From the NCBI RefSeq assembly GCF_000027005.1, contig NC_012966.1:930001-994000 (forward strand): DNA of 64,000 bases, written 5' to 3'. The position numbers and the translations under genes were made by a program. The notes below the pieces were generated by a model. It saw only the letters and a list, made by a program, of their open reading frames with translations, did no database searches and had not been told where the DNA came from. Below, in pieces: positions 49,794 to 59,407 of the stretch. The stretch's first letter is position 1. Each line of letters starts with the position of its first letter. This stretch comes from Komagataella phaffii GS115 (Eukaryota > Ascomycota > Pichiomycetes > Pichiales > Pichiaceae).

Positions 49794-52700
49794 CTATACA
49801 GATGCTGGCTCCTGGGATTCCCTCGTAGATGTTTCCTCCGAATTCGCTTCCAATCGATCTATAGGACCATTCTTGACGAACTCTTCAAAGCTAGGATATT
49901 TAACAAAATCCAATAACAGGAAGCTTCCAGAGAGAAGTAACGATAGTTTCATGGCTTCTTGGTACTCTAAATAAGTTTTAGCAAGTACAATGAACCTTTG
50001 CATAGAGCTCTTGACATCTTTTTTGAACTTAGTGACATCCTCGTAATCTTGCTCAAAAAACTTGTAAACTTCTGGTCCCGTTTGTTTGGAGATATTAATA
50101 ATCAGTTCAGCAACATATGGGAACAGCAAGTCGTTGGAAAGTTTAGTTTGGATAAGTTGCCTTAAAATGAAATAACATCGGATACAATGGATAACGAATG
50201 AAGAGCGATCTAAAGTATCAGCTGGAGGAGTGGGCTTTCCAAGATTCTTTTGCTTTTCAATTTGCTCCTTCAGTTTGCGGATAAATGGTATATCTTCATC
50301 AGAAACTACTGAACTATTGGATATGTCTGTAATCGTATGATACAACCTGTAAAGTTCAACAGCTTTATATGAAGGGACCTCTAGAGTATGATAGTATCTC
50401 GTAACTACCTCCTCAACAATCTTCAGATGAAACACATCCACTAAGTTGGGAAAAGATGGGTCATAAAAAACTTTGATGGTATCTTCCAGATTTACATCCT
50501 TTTGCTCCCGAACGTACTTTGTCAAGCTGTGTTCAAATTCTTCGTAATTCTTGTTATCTAAAGGACTTAATACCTCATCAGGGATTTGCAGTCCCGTTTG
50601 ATCAAGAAGCGCATGTGTTTTTGAAACATACTCAGCAGTCAAACTTGCAGCCTCTATGTTCTTTGTTACCTCTTGGTCGTTTGTGACTGCACTTGTCTCA
50701 GCTTCAGAATAAGACTCGACAGTTGGGAGATATGGACGATTAGAAAGAACATACACTTCTCTTGCTTCTTCGTTAAATCCAATCCAAGGTAAGACTAACA
50801 TTTGTATTGAGAGTTTGTACTCGGGATCATTGATTCTAATGATTCCTGATTTATGCAAGCTAAGAAATACCAAACAAGTGAGTGTCATCAAGTTTTCTTT
50901 CGCTTTGATACTCAAAAATGAGTCTGAAGTATTATTGGCCACTGTTTCTGAGCTATGAGTTTCTTGTGCAGAATGTTCAGCTATTGTTTGATTGTCATCT
51001 GTCCTCTGGTCATTGTCAAAGGTTACTGTTAGTTTATCTATAAACAAGCGCAATAACATATTTCGCTCAAACTCAGATAGTTCAAGAGGCCCCTCTCTAG
51101 AAAAGTGGAACGTTTCGGGGTTAATGTCTTTCTCTTCCTCAAAATCCCAATTGCCTCTGCGTGAAGTTAGAAGTAAGTGGAAGTATTCGACCAATTGTAG
51201 TTCCAACTGCCTTTGAGACAGAAACCATATAAGGACCCTTCTATAACCAGGGGCCATAAAAAGTTCATCAATAATTGCTAATAACGTATCGGATTCAGTG
51301 TCAAACAGTTTCTTCCAAAGCTGAGGTTCTGAAATCAGCTCATAGACCTTATCGGGTGTGATTTCTGATGCCTTTTTCCCATCGGGTTTAGATTCTTCTA
51401 TTGCCTGTCGTTGTTCATAAGGTAAACAGAATAGTTCTGACTGAGTATCAAGCTCATCCTTGACCGATTTTGCCACGGTATCCACCAATTTCTGTTTTTC
51501 TTTTTCAGTAACGTCTCGTTCGTTAGTGAGACGTTTTATTATATCTACAAACTCATACCAGGATGAACAGAACTGTGAAGGATCCTGTAGAAGTTTTCGA
51601 AAACGGGAAGAAAATAGCATGTTTCGACCTCTCACAATATCTCTCCAATCTTCGTCACTGTTTTCGATTGGCATATCCCCACTAGGAGGAGATGTCCCTT
51701 CTTTTTGATGATTCAAGAATTCTTTATTATTAGTCACTGTGATTTCCTTGTCGAGTTCAGAATCCATGTCATCCATATCAATTATTTCATTTTCATATTC
51801 TGCAGAGTCTAATCCAAAGTCACAGTTGCAATCAGGATGAAGTTCCATGATCTCGACATCTTCATCATCATCGCCCTCTCCAATATCAGAACGACTATTC
51901 CTGGATTCCTGATCTGATTCATTTTGTACAGGCTCCCGTGGTTGGAAGATGTGACGAACAAGGTCGTCCAAACTATCTGCCAATTCCAATTTATTCATAA
52001 AGTGTTTAGCACATTCTTCGGTTAAACCCAGCTTCAACAAAATTGAAAAGTACTCTGGAAAATTAATGTTTAAGGCTCCCGTTAAAATACCTCTACCGTA
52101 AGGGTTCAAAAAATTAGTTAACGACTCATGCTTGAAATCATGAATAGTTGCGTATCGTGATTTGTTAAGTATCGCAGCAGCCGTGGCACGTACCGCAGAG
52201 CTCCACTTTAAAATGTCAGCGAAGACTTCTGGATATTCGGCGTATTGACTCTCTCTGGACTCAAAGGGTACTGGAGACCCAAAAGCGAGAACAGTTCTCT
52301 GCAAGTTCCATACATTGAAATAAAAAAATGTGAATGGATCTGGCGGGTCTTCGAGTCGGGAAAGCTTATCTATCAAAACTAAGCATATCACTAGCATAGA
52401 ATACAATAGTTTCAATTGATAGTAGTCCTGGGGTTCTTGATCGTTACTGGTAAGCAATGGATCCGGAAGCCATTTGAGCGAAAAATTCGTCTTTACTGGG
52501 GGAGACTCATCTCTAGGGATGAATTCCAGCGAAGACTCATCAGAATAATGCAGTTTGGCTAGAATCGACTCAGCAATTCGACACACATTGAAGGCCATGG
52601 AAAATGCTGGAAGGTCTATGTCTGAAGACCTGTATGTAGGGAAGACAAGTGCTAACACAATATTGGAAACTAAATCGACCGATAAGATCTGCCTATTATC

Positions 52701-52997
52701 GATTCCAGTATCAAATGGTTTAGTATAATCATCACACATTGTAATAAGTGTATCAAACAACAGCTTCAACTGTTTTCTTGTGGTTTCATTAATGGGAGGT
52801 TTCTCCACTGCCAAATACTCATAAATGGAGTTATGCAATTTGTTGACATCTAAACTATTGTGCTCATTATGCTTGAAGTATAAACCCTCGTTCAACATTA
52901 AAGGGGATTTGACCCATTCACCTTTGGAAGCAATTTCGTCAACAGTCAGCTTTTTCAGATCATCTTCAGAGTCAAGTTCATATTCGTATTCATACAT
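49794..52997 (-). CDS. CAF130: Probable Caf130, subunit of the CCR4-NOT complex
   Basis: The 1067-residue protein is mostly helical with no catalytic motif and no membrane segments. An acidic stretch lies at about residues 370-440 (including EGDDDEDVEIMELHPDC), followed by DEDWRDIVRGRNMLFSSRF. I did not recognise it by motif alone. The assignment rests on size (Caf130 is 1122 residues in S. cerevisiae) and on position: its neighbours LSB1/PIN3, PRE9, PEX4, PHB1 and NCE102 are the genes around YGR134W (CAF130) in S. cerevisiae. Caf130 links CCR4-NOT to co-translational regulation of ribosomal protein mRNA. It is divergent from the LSB1/PIN3 gene. Confidence 0.6.
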   Translation of the reverse strand: MYEYEYELDSEDDLKKLTVDEIASKGEWVKSPLMLNEGLYFKHNEHNSLDVNKLHNSIYEYLAVEKPPINETTRKQLKLLFDTLITMCDDYTKPFDTGIDNRQILSVDLVSNIVLALVFPTYRSSDIDLPAFSMAFNVCRIAESILAKLHYSDESSLEFIPRDESPPVKTNFSLKWLPDPLLTSNDQEPQDYYQLKLLYSMLVICLVLIDKLSRLEDPPDPFTFFYFNVWNLQRTVLAFGSPVPFESRESQYAEYPEVFADILKWSSAVRATAAAILNKSRYATIHDFKHESLTNFLNPYGRGILTGALNINFPEYFSILLKLGLTEECAKHFMNKLELADSLDDLVRHIFQPREPVQNESDQESRNSRSDIGEGDDDEDVEIMELHPDCNCDFGLDSAEYENEIIDMDDMDSELDKEITVTNNKEFLNHQKEGTSPPSGDMPIENSDEDWRDIVRGRNMLFSSRFRKLLQDPSQFCSSWYEFVDIIKRLTNERDVTEKEKQKLVDTVAKSVKDELDTQSELFCLPYEQRQAIEESKPDGKKASEITPDKVYELISEPQLWKKLFDTESDTLLAIIDELFMAPGYRRVLIWFLSQRQLELQLVEYFHLLLTSRRGNWDFEEEKDINPETFHFSREGPLELSEFERNMLLRLFIDKLTVTFDNDQRTDDNQTIAEHSAQETHSSETVANNTSDSFLSIKAKENLMTLTCLVFLSLHKSGIIRINDPEYKLSIQMLVLPWIGFNEEAREVYVLSNRPYLPTVESYSEAETSAVTNDQEVTKNIEAASLTAEYVSKTHALLDQTGLQIPDEVLSPLDNKNYEEFEHSLTKYVREQKDVNLEDTIKVFYDPSFPNLVDVFHLKIVEEVVTRYYHTLEVPSYKAVELYRLYHTITDISNSSVVSDEDIPFIRKLKEQIEKQKNLGKPTPPADTLDRSSFVIHCIRCYFILRQLIQTKLSNDLLFPYVAELIINISKQTGPEVYKFFEQDYEDVTKFKKDVKSSMQRFIVLAKTYLEYQEAMKLSLLLSGSFLLLDFVKYPSFEEFVKNGPIDRLEANSEETSTRESQEPASV

Positions 52998-53519
52998 ATA
53001 TTCATCCGTAATTGGATCTTCTAATTGATTTGCATCAACGCCTTTACCACTCGGGGCAACTGTTGGTTTACTAATTTTGGAAGATATTGTGTCAAATTTT
53101 GGGAGTCAGTATTCTGAAATCAGGAAAGTCAGTGTTCAAATGTTTGGATGAGCTATGGTTACACAACGTTAGGTAGGCAGAGAGGGTATAAGATTATCCA
53201 GACCTACTATGGTGAAACTCTGATTTTTCCTGGTAGATTGTAGTAGTCTACTACCGTATTGGATTTTTGTCGCTGATATTTTCCAATTCTTTTGCCCCAG
53301 CTCAGGTGCGATGAGTAGTGTACTGGAAGGGTGTGTCGAAGAACGAACCCTTCCGCCACTGGGAGCGATTAGCAGTATTTTGCGAGGTTGCACAAACCGA
53401 AGCCGAGAGATGATGATCTGTTAGGTACACTACTGATTAGCACAGCCTATAATAGGAGTGACGTGAGTATGACCGAAACCTTCTTTTTATCTGTCAACTA
53501 GGTTTACTTGCAATACTTG
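52998..53519. promoter_or_regulatory. Divergent promoter region between CAF130 and the LSB1/PIN3 gene
   Basis: The region is 522 bp. An inverted GTAGTAGTCTACTAC-like palindrome lies at about 53238-53253. No RNA gene was recognised. Confidence 0.4.
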
Positions 53520-54308
53520 ATGTCGTCTGCTTTAATTAATAGATCACTTACCACTATCAGGACGGAACTAGACTTCCTTAGAGAGTCGGAAGTCATCTCT
53601 GAAGGTCTCTTTCAGCAAATTATTGATCAGCTACCTGAAAAGCACACTCCCGGAATGGCCGCTGCATCGTCTATCAAGACTGAATCTGTCAAACAGGACA
53701 AATGGGAACCTCCTAAGGAACCTCCTAAAGAGGAAAATAGTGTCCCTACGCCTGCTCCTAGCGTTTCAGCTGCTCCACCTTATCCCACCAGTTTAGAATT
53801 TGCCGAGGCTCTGTACGATTACACACCACAAGAGAAAGAAGACTTAGCACTCCGCGTAGGGGACAAGATTGAAGTTACTGATAAATTGTCATCTGATTGG
53901 TGGCGTGGAAAAGTTAATGGCACTGAAGGTATCTTTCCCGCAAATTATGTCAAACTTTTGGGCTCTAGACCCTCTCACTCACCTCCTCCAGTGGCACAAG
54001 CTCAACGTTATGAATATGAACCTCCTTTGCAATCTCAGCCTTCAGGAGCTCCATCTACCAAATATGACTACCCGGTTCAACAAACACAACAATATCCTGG
54101 ACAGAATTTTGGGTCTCCTCAGCCGTACCCTCAACAAATAGTCCAGACCCAACCCATGGTAGTCCAACAACCCGAGCAGGCTCAAAGTGGACATGGATCA
54201 CAAGATTTCAATCGTCATGCCAAAAAGTTTGGCTCTAAGTTAGGTAATGCAGCTATCTTCGGTGCAGGTGCTACAATTGGTAGTAATATCGTTAACAGCA
54301 TCTTTTAA
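53520..54308 (+). CDS. SH3-domain actin regulator Lsb1/Pin3
   Basis: From the ATG at 53520 the protein is 262 residues (241 for Lsb1, 215 for Pin3). The N-terminus SALINRSLTTIRTELDFL matches the Lsb1/Pin3 start. One SH3 domain at about residues 100-155 reads ALYDYTPQEKEDLALRVGD, then WWRGKVNGTEGIFPANYV. A Pro/Gln-rich stretch follows, and the ending KFGSKLGNAAIFGAGATIGS matches both yeast paralogues. They bind Las17/WASP and restrain actin assembly; Pin3 can induce prion formation. This single gene predates the Lsb1/Pin3 duplication, so neither symbol is assigned. It converges on NCA2 with a 2 bp gap. Confidence 0.9.
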   Translation: MSSALINRSLTTIRTELDFLRESEVISEGLFQQIIDQLPEKHTPGMAAASSIKTESVKQDKWEPPKEPPKEENSVPTPAPSVSAAPPYPTSLEFAEALYDYTPQEKEDLALRVGDKIEVTDKLSSDWWRGKVNGTEGIFPANYVKLLGSRPSHSPPPVAQAQRYEYEPPLQSQPSGAPSTKYDYPVQQTQQYPGQNFGSPQPYPQQIVQTQPMVVQQPEQAQSGHGSQDFNRHAKKFGSKLGNAAIFGAGATIGSNIVNSIF

Positions 54309-54310
54309 AG

Positions 54311-56434
54311 CTACTTGAAATAATTGCCATACGTACTTAACATTCTTTGTACCGTTTTAGTTTTTATGGAATATGATTGACTTGGGGCGCTTAAGTCTCT
54401 AATATCTCTTAACCACTCCTGTCTCCTGGACGTCGGAATGAAATAGATCCCACTTTTTCTGAGGACAAGAATTTCCATCAGTAAAGTTCCATATCGTTCA
54501 TAAATAACGTTTTGCGGTTCTGGTTCTGAATCATCGAAATTGAGAATCCTTTGAATGGTATTGAAGCTGGACAAAACCTCTGTTCTCTTGCTCACATTTA
54601 GCTTATGCAAATATCCAGTTCTGGCATAGCTATTGATGAGACCAACTAACCAATATACAATAAGAATACTGGGAGAGGCTGCAACTACTCCAAATACAAG
54701 TTCTTGAGATTTCAGTAATTTGTCAATTCCATTCATTGCAGTGGCACCATCGACCTTTGTTTTTTGAATCTGAATTAGGAGATTACGGACCAGGTCTCCC
54801 ATAACAATCCCCTTGAATGGAGACTTGAGTTCACTTTCATAATCTCTCATTATAGGGGTCAAGTCTCCCTTCTTGACCATCTCTGATAAGTTCTCTCTGT
54901 ACGTAGTAAGAGACGTTCCAGGAGGAAGCTTCGATTTTTCCAAAGCGTAATCAATGACCATCCTTTCAAGAGAATCTAAATCAGCATCTAAAGAAGCTTG
55001 TGTAGTGATGGCGATTCGGGAATTATCATCATGTTTAACTGTAGCCAAAATGTTATTCAATGGACTGAGTATCCAATTGTTCCAAAATCCAACGACCGTG
55101 TCAACTAGATTGGTCTGGATCCATTTAGCTATCAACCTTCGATTGTGTATAATGTTCATTGATGTCGAGGGAACATATAAGACCAGCAATAATAAAGGAA
55201 TCCAATATCTAATGATAAACTTGGGTCTTCCGTTAAGTCTCTTGATGTCTCTAATGTTATGATCGCAATCCGGCAAAAGCTTGGAAGAAAGACTATACAG
55301 GTCTTGCAACAGAGGAGAAGGTCCGTTGTTCCGTTCGCCATACAAAAATATGTTTAATAGATGGTTAATAGACTCGCCCGACCCTTTGACAAGATTTCTC
55401 AACTGGGTATCTAGCAACTCATCGTCTTCTAATTGCACCGTAAGAGAAGGGATTTGTGGAGTCAGAGTCGAGAGGTATCCCAATTTCTGAGCATTTTCCT
55501 TTCGTAAGTCTACCAACGCCTTCCTTTTCGAATAAAGCTCTTCTTTCAAGGACAAAAGCGGAGCTTCCAAAATAATCTTGGTGTATCGAAGAATATCTTT
55601 GGTACTATAATATAATGATTTCTTGGGTAAACCAACGGACAATATTGAATTGGAAGCTACATTCAAGAGGAAAACACTAGGAGATTCAATTGTCTTGATA
55701 CTTGATTTCATGGTTTGCAGAATCATAAAGGTCCATTTGGCAATCTGTCTATACCATGGTTGAACAACCGGAGGCAACCAGGTAGGGATCGCAACTTGCA
55801 ACTCGTCATAACTTTCAACTCTCTTGGCAACTTCGTCGTACAGAAATCTTGTATAACTCCAAGTTCTTTCAGGTAATGATTGACAAAAAATTGCAGCGAT
55901 TTTATAGTTGGAAGAAAGGTTATCGTCGTAATACTCAATGTCATCGTACAGAGGCATGGTACGACCTAGTAAGGTATCACTTACAAGAAGAGTCAGGATT
56001 AGAGTGAGATAAACAATTATCAAGTCCTCCAATCTACCAATAACGTCCACCTCATTCTTCAATTTTGCGCTAAGGTCAGAGTATTCTTCAGTGGCTACTA
56101 TTGATTCATAGATCGACCCATTTTGGAATGGCTCGAGAATGGTAGCAATTTTGGCAAATGAGACCGAACCGATATTGACCACAGACTCTGCGGTTTTGTC
56201 TTTGTTTTGAAGGTTCACCTGGTGTATCTTCAGAGGATCAGCCAAAGAATAAACTTCGCTGAAAGACTTTTGAATAATAGCAAGCTGAGTTAATATTCTT
56301 GAAGGGATCTGCAAGTTATCAGACTCAGGACCATTGATATCCAACGAATTAACCTGCGCCAATACCGGATTGGTGTAAGCACTCAAACTGTTCAAATTAA
56401 TTTGAACAGCATCACTGATGCTACTCCTGATCAT
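54311..56434 (-). CDS. NCA2: Nca2, mitochondrial outer-membrane protein
   Basis: From the ATG at 56434 the protein is 707 residues (616 in S. cerevisiae). The C-terminal half carries the Nca2 domain, with a membrane segment in RYWIPLLLLVLYVPST, then DYALEKSKLPPG, GDLVRNLLIQIQKTKVDG and VFGVVAASPSILIVYWLVG, ending near YGTLLMEILVLRKSG. Nca2 was found as a nuclear gene controlling mitochondrial ATP6/ATP8 mRNA levels with Nca3, and the homologue FMP42/Dgd1-suppressor type acts in the mitochondrial envelope; the molecular role is unclear. LSB1/PIN3 next to it in convergent orientation is also the S. cerevisiae arrangement (YPR154W/YPR155C). Confidence 0.92.
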   Translation of the reverse strand: MIRSSISDAVQINLNSLSAYTNPVLAQVNSLDINGPESDNLQIPSRILTQLAIIQKSFSEVYSLADPLKIHQVNLQNKDKTAESVVNIGSVSFAKIATILEPFQNGSIYESIVATEEYSDLSAKLKNEVDVIGRLEDLIIVYLTLILTLLVSDTLLGRTMPLYDDIEYYDDNLSSNYKIAAIFCQSLPERTWSYTRFLYDEVAKRVESYDELQVAIPTWLPPVVQPWYRQIAKWTFMILQTMKSSIKTIESPSVFLLNVASNSILSVGLPKKSLYYSTKDILRYTKIILEAPLLSLKEELYSKRKALVDLRKENAQKLGYLSTLTPQIPSLTVQLEDDELLDTQLRNLVKGSGESINHLLNIFLYGERNNGPSPLLQDLYSLSSKLLPDCDHNIRDIKRLNGRPKFIIRYWIPLLLLVLYVPSTSMNIIHNRRLIAKWIQTNLVDTVVGFWNNWILSPLNNILATVKHDDNSRIAITTQASLDADLDSLERMVIDYALEKSKLPPGTSLTTYRENLSEMVKKGDLTPIMRDYESELKSPFKGIVMGDLVRNLLIQIQKTKVDGATAMNGIDKLLKSQELVFGVVAASPSILIVYWLVGLINSYARTGYLHKLNVSKRTEVLSSFNTIQRILNFDDSEPEPQNVIYERYGTLLMEILVLRKSGIYFIPTSRRQEWLRDIRDLSAPSQSYSIKTKTVQRMLSTYGNYFK

Positions 56435-56582
56435 GATTGCGGATCTCAAAGTGTAAGTTGCTGGCAGGTCTGTTACTCCGTAAATTGTAAATTGAAAGGG
56501 CCAATCGCGGGTAGTTAGAATCTTGATGGGGTGGATAAGTAATTGGACTATGCTGATCGTATAGTTTGTATCATACTGGACT

Positions 56583-57002
56583 CTATAATGCTACTCCAGT
56601 GATTGTGTATGAGCTGATCAGTACGTAAAGGGTCAGGATTACCCCCCAACACATAGGGATCCAGGTTGACATGGAGAAGGCACCAGCTCTATAAACTTGC
56701 CCAATTAGTACTCCAACGACTGAGCCGGCAACTACAGCGTGAAAAGCTGCAATTATCAGATAGACCACAACTATCCATATTGAAAACGCCAGTTTCCGAT
56801 GAGTTATCGCAGCCCAAATTCCTGCTGCTCCATAAAACACAACTAGGAATATAAGCGACCAATAAAGAGTAAACTTCCATATATCAAACATATGGTAAAG
56901 CTTCGCATCTTCAAAGTTGTATAGCGTTGGCCAGTACAACGAAGGAAAGATAGGCACCTGATAACCATAAGGAATGTGCTGTTGCCAAACAGATATATAC
57001 AT
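56583..57002 (-). CDS. TMEM170-like membrane protein (YPR153W/May24-like)
   Basis: The 139-residue protein has three to four hydrophobic segments in the layout of the TMEM170 family. Before the first span it reads FPSLYWPTLYNF and then DIWKFTLYWSLIFLVVFYG. The second region is VVYLIIAAFHAVVAGSVVGVLIGQVYRAGAF and the last WIPMCWGVILTLYVLISSYTI. Human TMEM170A shapes ER sheets and nuclear envelope. S. cerevisiae YPR153W has the same size, and the neighbour NCA2 is YPR155C there. The S. cerevisiae gene has a 5' intron; here a continuous ATG-started frame is present, though a missed short first exon cannot be excluded. Confidence 0.72.
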   Translation of the reverse strand: MYISVWQQHIPYGYQVPIFPSLYWPTLYNFEDAKLYHMFDIWKFTLYWSLIFLVVFYGAAGIWAAITHRKLAFSIWIVVVYLIIAAFHAVVAGSVVGVLIGQVYRAGAFSMSTWIPMCWGVILTLYVLISSYTITGVAL

Positions 57003-57089
57003 TCAAAGGTGTAGAGGATACAGAATGACAATAGAGCATCTAGTGCGAAATGTTGTATTACTATATTACATAATCATTAAAGTGGGCCA

Positions 57090-58226
57090 TTAATTGTTCA
57101 GAACATGTTGGAGGAGTTTTAACATGAAGATTCTCCCGCTTATTGCGTTGATAGCTACATTTTGAAGATCCAAATTTATAGGATGTCCCGGCAAAACACA
57201 AAGCAGTCGGGATACCAGTAGTGCTGTAATTTGGGTTGTGATTACTCCACAATCACTGCCATTGAGTTGTTGAGGACAATGTGTATTTTCAACGAGTTGT
57301 ATTCGCCTGTTTAGCAGAGTGGACAGCTTAGACACAAGCGCAACAGACTCTGTGAGATTGGCATTCTCTAATGAGTCATAGAGGAAACATTTGTTATCGT
57401 GAACAGCTACAACTAAAAGACACCAATGGGATCCACCTTCAGCCATTTCCAGATCATCATTGTCGTTCAGAGGAAGGAATATAAAGCCAGACTTATCCAA
57501 CGGTGGGAGAAAATCCTGGATATCTTTTGGAGTTGAATGTGCCAGCAAAAAAACCATAGAAGGTCGGAGGAGTATTATTTGAGAATTGACCATCTTCTTT
57601 GATGAAAATTGAAGCTTGTCGCTCAAACAACGGGTAATGTAAAATCTTTCAATGTACTCGTAGATAAACGAGACGTTATTATCGTTCAACCATTCGTCAT
57701 CAGCTAGGTTGTTCAGATCTTCTTCATAGAGAGATACATCGTAGAATGTGTGGGGACTCCCATCAGAATTGGAAAGTTCAGACCGAACAGATTTGAGTAA
57801 GGAGTTCAGTGTACTTAAGTTAGAAGGTTGTGAAATGGCAGATCGTTCCGTGGATTGATCATTTTTGGCTGTGCGTCTTTGTTGACGTTTTGTCTTTGCT
57901 TTAGTTGGCTTCTTTTGCTTTTTGTTGGCTCTTTTCCTGTTGCCTATCTCTTGTTGTGAACGATGATTCTCCCCTTCGTCACCTAAAGCAAGATACTGAG
58001 TATCTGCGGTTAAATCTTGCGCCCAATCCGGTTGATCGAACGATTGGTAGCCGTCATCGTCGTCATTAATGGTATTGACATTTCTCACCTTGAACAATTG
58101 GTCAAACCCATTGGTTACAAAGGTCGACTCGGGAAACATCCATTGTTTACTCTCTTCGTCACTCTCTTCATCATCTCCACTGTAGATTACAAAACCCTTT
58201 CTGGAATGAAATCGAGTTTTCAACAT
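57090..58226 (-). CDS. NEDP1/SENP8-type (C48) cysteine protease, predicted deneddylase
   Basis: From the ATG at 58226 the protein is 378 residues. The first 150 are acidic then strongly basic (KRANKKQKKPTKAKTKRQQR), a likely nuclear or nucleolar signal. The protease domain begins YDVSLYEEDLNNLADDEWLN. The catalytic triad is His267 in GGSHW, Asp284 in LYDS and Cys326 in NGSDCGV, with the oxyanion Gln320 in CPQQ. The phrase FLPLNDNDDLEMAEGGSHW matches human NEDP1 better than Ulp1 or Ulp2. Family knowledge predicts removal of Rub1/NEDD8 from cullins and other proteins. A Ulp-type SUMO protease is the alternative. Confidence 0.8.
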   Translation of the reverse strand: MLKTRFHSRKGFVIYSGDDEESDEESKQWMFPESTFVTNGFDQLFKVRNVNTINDDDDGYQSFDQPDWAQDLTADTQYLALGDEGENHRSQQEIGNRKRANKKQKKPTKAKTKRQQRRTAKNDQSTERSAISQPSNLSTLNSLLKSVRSELSNSDGSPHTFYDVSLYEEDLNNLADDEWLNDNNVSFIYEYIERFYITRCLSDKLQFSSKKMVNSQIILLRPSMVFLLAHSTPKDIQDFLPPLDKSGFIFLPLNDNDDLEMAEGGSHWCLLVVAVHDNKCFLYDSLENANLTESVALVSKLSTLLNRRIQLVENTHCPQQLNGSDCGVITTQITALLVSRLLCVLPGHPINLDLQNVAINAISGRIFMLKLLQHVLNN

Positions 58227-58891
58227 GTAGGAATGTCGGATCGGCACCCGGCTGGAAAAATTAAAGAGAGATTATGTAATAAATTTCAGAACGCGCGAAT
58301 TTCTTAGTAAAATTTTCTCAGTTGGGAAAGTTTCGATTACTCTTTTGGGAACGAACTCCGTTTTGGTCGAGTTTGTTCCCCTAGTAATCTATCATGTCAT
58401 ACATGGAAGCTTTCGGAAAAGGCATCACCTATTGAAAAATAAAAATGACGAGCTTGACACTCATCAAACCCTTCCAAGCCAATCGTCTCAAAGTGTTCAA
58501 AAAGCTGCCACTCTCCGGCCCCTTCTTTTTTTCTTTTTTTTTTTTCCTTTCCTCCTGTGTCTCAACACATCTTGCCCCATCCCATCGTCCTCCCTCCCAT
58601 CCCTTGCCTTCCATCCCTCCCCCAACCGCCATAGCGGCCACCTTATGCCAGTAGCGGACCGACGTACGCTAAACTATTGTCTCGTGCGGCTTATTTGGCC
58701 TAATCCGGTAATTCGAGTGTTGTGAGTTCATATGTAATTACCCTTTTCATCTGTAGGAGAATCTAAATAGCAAACATTGTGCCCCATGATATATAATGCC
58801 TAGTTTGGAGCTGTAATTAGTTTTTTCTCTTTTCTTCCCCAATTTGTGTCTTTACCTTTCATAAAGTTTATTTTTGTTTTGAAAACTTATC
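58227..58891. promoter_or_regulatory. Promoter region between the deneddylase and NCE102
   Basis: A strong pyrimidine tract (T/C only, with a run of 12 T) lies at about 58522-58556, followed by C-rich CCCTCCC words to 58625. A TATA-like GATATATAATG at about 58788-58798 lies roughly 100 bp before the NCE102 ATG, followed by a T-rich leader. Short ORFs across it look spurious. Confidence 0.45.
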
Positions 58892-59407
58892 ATGGCTCTA
58901 TCAATTGGTGATCTTTCTTTAAGAACCGTCAACTTTGTCTTCCTGGTGATCATCCTGGGTCTTTCCGGATCCTTGGCCGCTACCGCAGACAACAACAACC
59001 CCCAAGTCAATTTCGTCGTTTTCGCCGCCGCTTGGGGTCTGTTGACTTCCACCTTCTACGGAATTGCTGCTTACTTCATTTCAGCTTTGGCATGGCCAAT
59101 TCTGTTGGCAACGTTCGACTTTTTGAACTTTGTCTTCCTCTTCTCAGGTGCAACCGCTTTAGCCGTAGCTATCCGTACTCACAGCTGTTCTAACCAGTCT
59201 TATTTGGACAGCAATGGCGTCACTCAAGGCTCCTCCGACAGATGCAGAAAGGCCCAGGCTACCGTTGCCTTCTCCTACTTTTCATTCTTCGTCTTCACAG
59301 CTGCCCTGTTCTTCTCTGTTTTGGCAGTTTTCAAGAACGGTTTATTCGGTAGCTCCATTTCAAGAGGTACTCCTCGTACCGGTGTCCCAACCATGTCACA
59401 AGTTTAG
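58892..59407 (+). CDS. NCE102: Nce102, eisosome MARVEL-domain protein
   Basis: The 171-residue protein (173 in S. cerevisiae) has four membrane segments of a MARVEL domain and starts MALSIGDLSLRTVNFVFLV. The second span region reads FVVFAAAWGLLTSTFYG, followed by a Cys-containing loop between spans 3 and 4 (HSCSNQSYLDSNG). The last span is followed by a short cytosolic tail. Nce102 organises MCC/eisosome furrows and senses sphingolipids. The codon choice is visibly more biased (frequent TTC, GTC, GCC, AAC) than in neighbours, as expected for an abundant protein. It converges on PHB1. Confidence 0.93.
   Translation: MALSIGDLSLRTVNFVFLVIILGLSGSLAATADNNNPQVNFVVFAAAWGLLTSTFYGIAAYFISALAWPILLATFDFLNFVFLFSGATALAVAIRTHSCSNQSYLDSNGVTQGSSDRCRKAQATVAFSYFSFFVFTAALFFSVLAVFKNGLFGSSISRGTPRTGVPTMSQV

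Noticed and set aside
58345..58725. Open frames across the pyrimidine tract before NCE102
   Set aside because: They translate T/C runs into Phe/Ser/Pro strings; this is promoter sequence.
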